From Stenotrophomonas sp. (GTDB lineage Bacteria > Pseudomonadota > Gammaproteobacteria > Xanthomonadales > Xanthomonadaceae), in the NCBI GenBank assembly GCA_003525885.1, contig DQIG01000149.1:6054-21102 (forward strand): DNA of 15,049 nucleotides. The letters run 5' to 3'. The translations under genes were made by a program, and so were the position numbers. The notes under the pieces are model-generated. The model ran no database searches and was not told where the DNA came from. It saw only the letters and a program-made list of their open reading frames with translations. Below, in pieces: positions 7,206 through 12,634 of the stretch (positions are counted from its first letter, which is position 1; the number at the start of each line of letters is the position of its first letter).

Positions 7206-7985
7206 ATGCATATCGACGTCACCGGCCAGGGGCCGGACCTGGTACTGATCCATGGCTGGGCCCTGCAGGGCGGTGTATTCGCACCGTTGGTGCAGCGCCT
7301 GGCCGATCGGTTCACCCTGCATCTGGTTGACCTGCCAGGCCATGGCCACAGCCGCGAGGACACCACGCCGCTGCGCCTGCCGTTCGTGGTCAACGCCATT
7401 GCCGCAGCCACGCCGTCGGCGGTGTGGTGCGGCTGGTCGCTGGGCGGCCTGTTCGCACTGCACGCAGCCGCGACGCTGCCGAAGGTGCGCGGGCTGGCGA
7501 TGATCGCGGCCACGCCGCGCTTCGTGCGTGGCGACGACTGGCCGCATGCGGTGGAGCCGGCGGTGTTCGAGCAGTTCGGGCGTGAGCTGGCGACCGACTT
7601 CGGCGGCACCCTGGAACGCTTCCTGGCACTGGACGTGATGGGCTCGGCGCACGCGCGCGAGGAGCTGCGCACGCTGCGCCAGCGCCTGGTCGAGCGCGGG
7701 GCGCCTACCGAACGCGCCCTGCTGGAAGGCCTGCGCCTGCTGGAAAGTACCGACCTGCGCGGCGCACTGCCAACGCTGGCCAGACCCAGCCTGTGGATCG
7801 CCGGCCAGCGTGACCGGCTGGTGTCCCCGGCGGCGATGCAGGCCGCCGCGGCGCTGGCCCCGGGTGCGCAGGCGCTGACCATCGCCCATGGCGGCCACGC
7901 ACCGTTCCTCGGCCATGCCGACGAGGTGGCCAGCGCCCTGCAACACTTCGTTGCCGGCCTGTCACCGGCCGATGGCGGACAATGA
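7206..7985 (+). CDS. bioH: Pimeloyl-ACP methyl ester carboxylesterase
   Basis: A 259-residue alpha/beta hydrolase that cleaves the methyl group from pimeloyl-ACP methyl ester, ending the BioC-initiated disguise and handing pimeloyl-ACP to BioF. The catalytic triad is visible: Ser78 in GWSLGG, Asp203 in GQRDRLV and His231 in HGGHAPF, each four residues before the E. coli BioH positions 82, 207 and 235. HGWALQGGVF at 16-25 gives the oxyanion-hole segment, and LVDLPGHGHS (40-49) is typical of the fold. The four-helix cap occupies roughly residues 115-190. The gene starts 18 bp after bioF and ends 29 bp before the SDR gene, consistent with one transcript. No clear Shine-Dalgarno sequence is visible. 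Cytosolic. Confidence 0.95.
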   Translation: MHIDVTGQGPDLVLIHGWALQGGVFAPLVQRLADRFTLHLVDLPGHGHSREDTTPLRLPFVVNAIAAATPSAVWCGWSLGGLFALHAAATLPKVRGLAMIAATPRFVRGDDWPHAVEPAVFEQFGRELATDFGGTLERFLALDVMGSAHAREELRTLRQRLVERGAPTERALLEGLRLLESTDLRGALPTLARPSLWIAGQRDRLVSPAAMQAAAALAPGAQALTIAHGGHAPFLGHADEVASALQHFVAGLSPADGGQ

Positions 7986-8014
7986 GCCCCCTCCGAATTC
8001 CGCAGGATTGACGC

Positions 8015-8794
8015 ATGGATCTGGGTATCGACGGCCGCTGGGCACTGGTCTGCGGCGCAAGCAAGGGGTTGGGCCTGGGCTGCGCGCGTGCGCTGGTGCG
8101 CGAGGGCGTCAACGTGGTGATCGTGGCCCGTGGTGACGCTGCGCTGCAGGCCGCCGCTGAAGAACTGCGTGCCCTGCCCGGCGCTGCCGAGGTGCGCGCA
8201 GTCGCCGCCGATGTCACCACCGAGGCCGGCCGTACCGCGGCACTGGCCGCGTGCCCGCAGGTGGACATCCTGGTCACCAACGCCGGTGGCCCGCCGCCGG
8301 GCGACTTCCGCAATTTCGAGCGCGACGACTGGATCGCCGCACTGGATGCCAACATGCTGGCGCCGATCGCGCTGATCCGCGCCACCGTCGACGCGATGAT
8401 CGCGCGCGGCTTCGGCCGCATCGTCAACATCACCTCGTCGGCGGTGAAAGCCCCGATCGACATCCTGGCGTTGTCCAACGGCGCGCGCAGCGGCCTGACC
8501 GGCTTCGTCGCCGGCCTGTCGCGCCGCACCGTGGCGCACAACGTCACGATCAACAATCTGCTGCCGGGCCAGTTCGACACCGACCGCCTGCGCGCCAACT
8601 TCGCCCACACTGCGGGCAAGGACGGCGATGCCGGCGAAGTGGCCGAACGCCGCCGCCAGCAGATTCCCGCCGGCCGCTTCGGCACGTCGGACGAATTCGG
8701 CGCCGCCTGCGCCTTCCTGTGCAGCGCACAGGCCGGTTACCTCACCGGGCAGAACCTGCTGATCGACGGCGGCGCCTACCCCGGTACGTTCTAA
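8015..8794 (+). CDS. Atypical short-chain dehydrogenase/reductase within the biotin operon
   Basis: A 259-residue Rossmann-fold SDR resembling 3-oxoacyl-ACP reductase (FabG). The cofactor loop is CGASKGLGLG (13-22), followed by NAGG (89-92), the structural Asn113 and the serine region ITSSAVKAP (139-147). Aligning GLTGF here with GLIGF of FabG puts Ser154-Asn-Gly-Ala-Arg158 where FabG has Tyr-x-x-x-Lys, so the catalytic Tyr/Lys pair is missing. A known SDR subgroup (beta-ketoacyl reductase-like, with an imperfect tetrad) has this character. The C-terminal YLTGQNLLIDGGAY is a normal SDR ending. An AGGA before the ATG supports the start. It lies 29 bp after bioH and 12 bp before bioC. A role in pimelate-moiety synthesis is inferred from position only; its substrate and even its enzymatic activity are unknown. 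Confidence 0.9.
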   Translation: MDLGIDGRWALVCGASKGLGLGCARALVREGVNVVIVARGDAALQAAAEELRALPGAAEVRAVAADVTTEAGRTAALAACPQVDILVTNAGGPPPGDFRNFERDDWIAALDANMLAPIALIRATVDAMIARGFGRIVNITSSAVKAPIDILALSNGARSGLTGFVAGLSRRTVAHNVTINNLLPGQFDTDRLRANFAHTAGKDGDAGEVAERRRQQIPAGRFGTSDEFGAACAFLCSAQAGYLTGQNLLIDGGAYPGTF

Positions 8795-8806
8795 GAGACT
8801 TTCGCA

Positions 8807-9691
8807 ATGCCGTCCCACTTCGATGCCCGCCATGTCCGCCGCGCGTTCGCGCGCGCCGCCAACAGCTACGACGCCGCCGCCGCCCTGCAGCGCGAGGTGC
8901 AGGCGCGGCTGATCGAATCGCTGGACTACCTGGAGGCGCGCAAGCCCGAGGTGGTGCTGGACATTGGCGCCGGCACCGGCCACGCCAGTGCGCTGATGAA
9001 GAAGCGCTGGCCGAAGGCGCAGGTGATCGCGCTGGACGTGGCGCTGCCGATGCTGGACCAGGCCAAGCGCCAAGCCGGCTGGTGGAAGCCGTTCCAGCGC
9101 CTGTGCGGCGACGCCGCCGCGCTGCCGCTGGCCGACAACAGCGTGGACGTGATCTTCAGCAACCTGTGCCTGCAGTGGGTGGACGACCTGCCGGCCGTGT
9201 TCGCCGGTTTCCGTCGCGTACTCAAGCCCGGCGGCCTGCTGCTGTGCTCCACCTTCGGCCCGGACACGCTGGTCGAGCTCAACGAGGCCTTCGCCGCCGC
9301 CGATGACCGACCGCACGTGAGCCGCTTCGCGCAGATCGCCCAGTTCGGCGATGCATTGATGATGGCCGGCTTCCGCGACCCGGTGCTGGACCGCGATCTG
9401 TTCACCCTGACCTACGACGACCTGCCCTCGTTGATGCGGGAGCTGCGCGCGATGGGCGCGACCAATGCGCGGGTGGACCGCCGCCACACGCTGACCGGAC
9501 GTGGCCGTTTCGCCGCTGCGGCAGCAGCGTATGAACCGATGCGGCGCGCCGACGGCAAGCTGCCCAGCAGCTGGGAAGTGATCTATGCCCACGCCTGGGC
9601 ACCGGACCCGGGCGCACCGATCCGCGAAGGCGGGCATGACGTGGCCTCGGTGCCGGTGTCGGCGATTCCGATCCGGCGCAAGCAGATCTGA
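8807..9691 (+). CDS. bioC: Malonyl-ACP O-methyltransferase
   Basis: A 294-residue class I SAM-dependent methyltransferase that methylates the free carboxyl of malonyl-ACP, letting it be elongated by the fatty acid synthase to pimeloyl-ACP methyl ester. Hallmarks are the N-terminal FARAANSYDAAAALQREV (14-31), SAM motif I LDIGAGTG (51-58), the acidic residue of motif II at ALDVALPML (75-83), SNLCLQWVDDL (118-128), and STFGPDTLVEL (148-158). It is somewhat longer than E. coli BioC (about 250 residues), with an extended C-terminus. It is the last gene of the operon, starting 12 bp after the SDR gene. A GTAG inverted dimer begins 8 bp after its stop. Cytosolic. Confidence 0.96.
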   Translation: MPSHFDARHVRRAFARAANSYDAAAALQREVQARLIESLDYLEARKPEVVLDIGAGTGHASALMKKRWPKAQVIALDVALPMLDQAKRQAGWWKPFQRLCGDAAALPLADNSVDVIFSNLCLQWVDDLPAVFAGFRRVLKPGGLLLCSTFGPDTLVELNEAFAAADDRPHVSRFAQIAQFGDALMMAGFRDPVLDRDLFTLTYDDLPSLMRELRAMGATNARVDRRHTLTGRGRFAAAAAAYEPMRRADGKLPSSWEVIYAHAWAPDPGAPIREGGHDVASVPVSAIPIRRKQI

Positions 9692-9698
9692 CTGTCTG

Positions 9699-9769
9699 GT
9701 AGTGCCGGCCGCTGGCCGGCAACCTCACGATTCCACGGTGGGCATCTGCCAGCCAGCGGCCGGCACTAC
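9699..9769. repeat. GTAG-headed palindromic repeat, inverted dimer (SMAG-like)
   Basis: Two units face each other, each beginning with GTAG at its outer end. Bases 9699-9716 are the exact reverse complement of 9752-9769, an 18-bp perfect stem, and each unit also holds its own GCCGGC-rich palindrome. This is the architecture of the S. maltophilia SMAG (GTAG) REP elements. It fills the gap between the convergent bioC and the YdcF-like gene, where it could stabilise transcripts or weakly end them from both sides. No T-tract follows on either side. Confidence 0.8.
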
Positions 9770-9801
9770 CGCATGCCACCCACCCAAATCAGGCTTCCGC
9801 C

Positions 9802-10434
9802 TCAGGTGTTGGCCGGCGAACTCAGCGGCGGGCGCACCAGGTCGCGGTGGAAGAAGTAGATTTCCTGCACCAGGAAGCGCCAGCTGGTGTGGAAGCTGCG
9901 GAAGCGCGTGCTGGGCGTGGACGAGGCCAGCGCATCGATGCCCAGTGCCTTGCTCAGGCGCAGCGCGCGCGCCATGTGCAGCGGGTCGCTGACAATGATC
10001 ACCCGGTGCAGGTCGCGCTGGTCCATCAGCCGCTTGGCCTCGACCAGATTCTGCACGGTGTTGCGCGAGGCGGTCTCGATCAGGATCGCATCGTCCGGCA
10101 CGCCATGCTTGAGCGCATAGCGCCGCGCCACCTGCGATTCGGAAAAGCGCGCGCCGGTACCACCGTAGCCGCCAGTGAAGATCAGCAGTGGCGCGTACTG
10201 GGCATCATAGAGATCCAGGCCATGACGGATGCGTTCTTCGAACACCGGCGACGGCTTGGCGTCGTAGGCCGCCGCACCAAGCACGATGATGGCGTCGGCC
10301 TTGGCGGCCTGGTCACGCTCGCCGACCCAGACGATCCAGGCGGTCACGCCCAGCAGCCAGATCACCAGCACCACGAACAGCCGCCACAGCCAGCCCAGCA
10401 GGCCGGTACGAGGACGATGCCGGTCGCGGCTCAC
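9802..10434 (-). CDS. YdcF/SanA/ElyC-like membrane protein (DUF218)
   Basis: A 210-residue protein, read leftward from GTG at 10432-10434 to TGA at 9802-9804. I chose the GTG because its bases overlap the stop of the upstream PLP-enzyme gene in a GTGA arrangement, a classic coupled start. Earlier in-frame starts would lie deep inside that gene. One membrane segment near residues 14-37 anchors the protein. The DUF218 domain follows, with ADAIIVLGAAAYDAKPSPVF (46-65), LLIFTGGYGG (83-92), ESQVARRYALKHGVPDDAI (99-117), TASRNTVQNL (121-130) and VIIVSDPLHMARAL (145-158). Relatives such as SanA and ElyC act in envelope integrity and lipid-carrier-linked processes, but the biochemical activity of this member cannot be assigned. 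The pairing with an amino-acid PLP enzyme is unexplained. Confidence 0.88.
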   Translation of the reverse strand: MSRDRHRPRTGLLGWLWRLFVVLVIWLLGVTAWIVWVGERDQAAKADAIIVLGAAAYDAKPSPVFEERIRHGLDLYDAQYAPLLIFTGGYGGTGARFSESQVARRYALKHGVPDDAILIETASRNTVQNLVEAKRLMDQRDLHRVIIVSDPLHMARALRLSKALGIDALASSTPSTRFRSFHTSWRFLVQEIYFFHRDLVRPPLSSPANT

Positions 10435-11393
10435 GGCGTCCCCCAGCGTAGTGCGGGCAGGTCGACATTGCCGCCGGACAGCACCAGGCCCACGCGCAGG
10501 CCGGCAAACCGCTGCGGTTGTGCCAGCACCGCGGCCAGCACCGTGGCCGAGGACGGCTCGACCACCTGCTTGAGCACGTCCCACAGCAGGCGCATCGCGG
10601 CCATCGTCGCGGCGTCATCGACCACGATCACCTCGGCGCCGGCCGCACGCAGCAACGCGAAGTTGGGCGCGCCGATCAGGGTACGCAGCCCATCACAGAT
10701 CGTGTCCGGGGTGACGGCCGCCTGGCGCTCGCCTGCGGCCAACGAGCGCGCGGTGTCGTCGGCGCCGGCCGGTTCGGCCAGCACCAGCCGGGTATGCGGG
10801 CTGGCAAGCTGCAGGGCTCGCGCGGTACCGCTGGCCAGGCCACCGCCGCCCACCGGCACCACCAGCACATCGAACGGGCCGTCGCTGTGCAGCAGCTCCA
10901 GCGCCGCGGTGCCCTGTCCGGCCATCACCGCCGGGTCCGCATAGGGATGGACCAGGGTCGCGCCGGTATCAGCCTGTACTTTGGCGCAGGTGGCCTCGCG
11001 ATCGGCGATGGTCGGCGGGCAGCGCCAGAGCGTGGCGCCGTGGCGGGCGATGTTGGCCAGCTTGGCCGCCACCGCACCTTCGGGCACCACCACGTGACAG
11101 GGAATGCCCCGGGTGCGCGCGGCCAGGGCCAGAGCGGCGCCGTGGTTGCCGGAAGAATGGGTGACCACGCCGGCACTGGCGCGATCGGCATCCAGCGACC
11201 ACACCGCATTGCAGGCGCCGCGGAACTTGAATGCGCCGCCGCGCTGCAGATGCTCGGCCTTGAACGCCAGCTGCGCGCCGGCCAGCGCATCAAGCGTGCG
11301 CGAGCGCAACACCGGGGTCACGCTGGCGTGCGGCGCGATCCGCGCAGCGGCAGCCAGGACATCATCGGCACGGGGCAACAGTGAATCGCTCAT
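10431..11393 (-). CDS. Serine racemase / threonine dehydratase-like PLP enzyme
   Basis: A 320-residue fold-type II PLP enzyme, read leftward to TGA at 10431-10433. The Schiff-base lysine is Lys56 in GGAFKFRGA, SSGNHG lies at 80-85, the phosphate-binding glycine loop GGGGL at 182-186, and SGGN at 307-310. There is no C-terminal ACT-like domain, so it is not a biosynthetic IlvA. The serine in SSGNHG, where IlvA and TdcB have alanine (SAGNHA), and the E207/A211/D213 spacing (LAEPAGADD) match the metal site and second catalytic base of serine racemases. It probably racemises or dehydrates serine or hydroxyaspartate in the cytosol. A catabolic threonine dehydratase remains possible. Its stop overlaps the start of the YdcF-like gene by 4 bp, so the two are probably translated together. 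Confidence 0.88.
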   Translation of the reverse strand: MSDSLLPRADDVLAAAARIAPHASVTPVLRSRTLDALAGAQLAFKAEHLQRGGAFKFRGACNAVWSLDADRASAGVVTHSSGNHGAALALAARTRGIPCHVVVPEGAVAAKLANIARHGATLWRCPPTIADREATCAKVQADTGATLVHPYADPAVMAGQGTAALELLHSDGPFDVLVVPVGGGGLASGTARALQLASPHTRLVLAEPAGADDTARSLAAGERQAAVTPDTICDGLRTLIGAPNFALLRAAGAEVIVVDDAATMAAMRLLWDVLKQVVEPSSATVLAAVLAQPQRFAGLRVGLVLSGGNVDLPALRWGTP

Positions 11394-11540
11394 GACGCAA
11401 GATTAACGTATGGCTCCACGCTGGCGACCCCGGCGCAGGTCATGCCAGCATGAGGGCCTTCACCTCCATTCATCCTGGCCAGCGAAGTTAAGGGCCGATT
11501 CAACGCCTGCGCACGAAGCTGACTGCACAACCCGTCCTCT

Positions 11541-11546
11541 GGGGGG
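11541..11546 (+). promoter_or_regulatory. G-run ribosome binding site of the lipoprotein gene
   Basis: A run of six G followed by A (11541-11547) sits 7 bases before the ATG at 11554. It is the only purine-rich tract there and decides the start. With the following A it is complementary over seven bases to the C-rich loop (UCCCCCC, within 12166-12178) of the structured RNA candidate about 600 bp downstream. Confidence 0.45.
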
Positions 11547-11553
11547 ACCCACC

Positions 11554-12042
11554 ATGAAAACGCGCCTGATGCTTGCCGGTGGCCTGATGCTGGCCCTGAC
11601 CGGCTGCACCACCTACGACTATGTCGGCGGTGGCCGCAGTGGCGGCTACTACCACGGTGCACCGTCGGTGGAGTACCGCTACCCGGCCGGCTATCCCTAC
11701 AGCTACGGCTACCCGTACTACGGCGGCTACGGCGGCTACTACGGTGGCTATGGCAACCCGTACTACTCGCGCCCGATCTACCGCCCGCCGCACAACCACC
11801 GTCCGCCGCCGCGCCCGCCCGGCAACGGTGGCGAGAACCGTCCGCCGCCGACGCGGCCGTCGTACAACGGCGGTTCGCCGTGGCGGAACATGGACTCGAT
11901 GCGTCGCCCGCCGCAATCGAACATCCAGCCGTCGGCACCTCCGCCGCAGTCCCGTCCGGCCCCGGCGCCCAGTGCGCCGAGGATGAACGGTTCCCCCTGG
12001 CGCAACATGGATCGTGGGACGCAGCGCACAGTTGAGCGCTGA
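11554..12042 (+). CDS. Gly/Tyr/Pro-rich lipoprotein of unknown function
   Basis: A 162-residue protein. The start at 11554 opens on a short signal MKTRLMLAGGLMLALTGC with a good lipobox (LTGC, Cys18), so the product should be lipidated and probably reaches the outer membrane. Residue +2 after the cysteine is threonine, not aspartate. Residues 22-72 are a low-complexity Gly/Tyr region (YGYPYYGGYGGYYGGYG), and 73-145 are Pro/Arg-rich. A motif SPWRNMD occurs twice, at 108-114 and 147-153, the second close to the C-terminus. The frame is open upstream to 11410, but that extension lacks a signal and is unlikely. The gene is divergent from the serine-racemase-like gene. I cannot assign a function; a structural or cell-surface role is a guess. 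Confidence 0.85.
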   Translation: MKTRLMLAGGLMLALTGCTTYDYVGGGRSGGYYHGAPSVEYRYPAGYPYSYGYPYYGGYGGYYGGYGNPYYSRPIYRPPHNHRPPPRPPGNGGENRPPPTRPSYNGGSPWRNMDSMRRPPQSNIQPSAPPPQSRPAPAPSAPRMNGSPWRNMDRGTQRTVER

Positions 12043-12152
12043 ACCGTATTGCATTTCACACGGTCCAAGCCGCACTCTACGGGACCAGTGACGGCCCGCG
12101 TCACAAAGTGACAAAAACGACACGGGCCGCCGCAAAAAGCTCTACGTCGATA

Positions 12153-12248
12153 TCCGACAGGAACATCTGGATCCCCCCTGTTCCGGCCCTGTCGGATGTC
12201 GGCACCTCTGAAGGCAGACGGCCCCGCAGTGCGGGGCCGTTTGTTTTT
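12153..12248 (+). ncRNA. Candidate structured small RNA or 3'-UTR element with C-rich loop
   Basis: Two hairpins stand in series. The first pairs 12153-12159 with 12190-12196 (7 bp) and, inside, 12160-12165 with 12179-12184 (6 bp). It leaves a small bulge and a 13-base apical loop (12166-12178) ending in six C. The second is the intrinsic terminator. This resembles Xanthomonas regulatory RNAs of the sX13 type, which use C-rich loops to pair with G-rich mRNA sites, but I cannot confirm homology. No firm promoter is visible: TCTACG at 12141-12146 is a weak -10 candidate. It might instead be the processed 3' end of the lipoprotein mRNA, whose stop is 110 bp upstream. Confidence 0.35.
12218..12248 (+). 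terminator. Strong rho-independent terminator, rightward
   Basis: A perfect 10-bp GC-rich stem, 12218-12227 with 12231-12240, around a 3-base loop AGT, is followed directly by TTTGTTTTT. It ends transcripts from the lipoprotein gene and/or the RNA candidate just before it. Confidence 0.93.
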
Positions 12249-12279
12249 GGGGCACGTTGTTCTGGTGCCGCCGCCATGG

Positions 12280-12344
12280 CATCCACGCATGGCGTGGATC
12301 TACCCAGGGGCCCAGCATCAGTAGATCCACGCCATGCGTGGATG
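12280..12344. repeat. GTAG-headed palindromic repeat, inverted dimer (SMAG-like)
   Basis: Two identical 23-base units in inverted orientation (12281-12303 and 12321-12343) extend by one more pair to a 24-bp stem with a 17-base loop. Each unit is itself palindromic (ATCCACGC...GCGTGGAT) and carries GTAG at its inner end. The same 23 bases recur at 14662-14684 beyond mnmG. Confidence 0.85.
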
Positions 12345-12370
12345 GGGCCTTTCCCGGGGACGCCCCCCAA

Positions 12371-12408
12371 GAAAAACAGGGCCGGACAGTCCCCCGACTG
12401 CCGGCCCT
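12371..12408 (-). terminator. Intrinsic terminator pointing leftward, no gene assigned
   Basis: On the minus strand a hairpin pairs 12401-12408 with 12378-12385 (8 bp) and, after a one-base bulge, 12397-12400 with 12387-12390, around a loop of six bases. It is followed by GTTTTTCTT. No T-run follows on the plus strand. No leftward gene lies to its right before the rightward mnmG, so its transcript is unknown. Confidence 0.65.
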
Positions 12409-12577
12409 CTGCTCCCCCACCATGCGCCTGTACCGGCCCCTGTTCCAATTCCGGTCACGGGCGCCTACGGCGCCAGCCACGGTGGGTGCTATTGGGTTAT
12501 CTGCAAAAATCCTGCCAACTTTAGGGCTGATTTCGACGCCGGCCGGCCGGCGCCGACGTCCCGGCCCCGAATGGCGC

Positions 12578-12583
12578 TAAAAT
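12578..12583 (+). promoter_or_regulatory. Candidate -10 box of mnmG
   Basis: TAAAAT is a one-mismatch -10 hexamer 51 bp before the mnmG start, in an otherwise very GC-rich stretch. No good -35 is visible 16-18 bp upstream. A perfect 16-bp palindrome (12537-12552) lies just upstream. Confidence 0.4.
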
Positions 12584-12634
12584 CGCCACCCCGGCGCCGC
12601 CCCGGCCGCGCCCGCCCACAGCTGAACAGCCCCC

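Larger units (their letters stand above)
12043..12634. other. Long intergenic region between the lipoprotein gene and mnmG
   Basis: No convincing protein gene lies here; the open frames are repeat- and GC-driven. It holds GTGAC/GTCAC/GTGAC alternations at 12088-12112, the structured RNA candidate and rightward terminator (12153-12248), a GTAG inverted dimer (12280-12344), a leftward terminator (12371-12408), a small hairpin GGCGCC-TAC-GGCGCC (12460-12474), a 16-bp perfect GC palindrome (12537-12552) and a TAAAAT box before mnmG. Confidence 0.6.

Noticed and set aside
6959..9637. Open frame of 892 codons on the minus strand
   Set aside because: It is antisense to the end of bioF, bioH, the SDR gene and most of bioC. 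Its translation is Arg/Gln/Ala/His-rich without domains, as expected when the GC-biased codons of real genes are read backwards.
12088..12112. CRP/Clp-type operator suggested by GTGAC and GTCAC arms
   Set aside because: The arms AGTGA and TCACA are separated by 9 bp, not the 6 bp of the TGTGA-N6-TCACA site, and the third GTGAC confuses the symmetry.
12101..12480. Overlapping minus-strand frames of about 110 codons in the intergenic region
   Set aside because: They run through the terminator hairpins and the GTAG dimer, have no ribosome binding site and are explained by the repeats and GC content.
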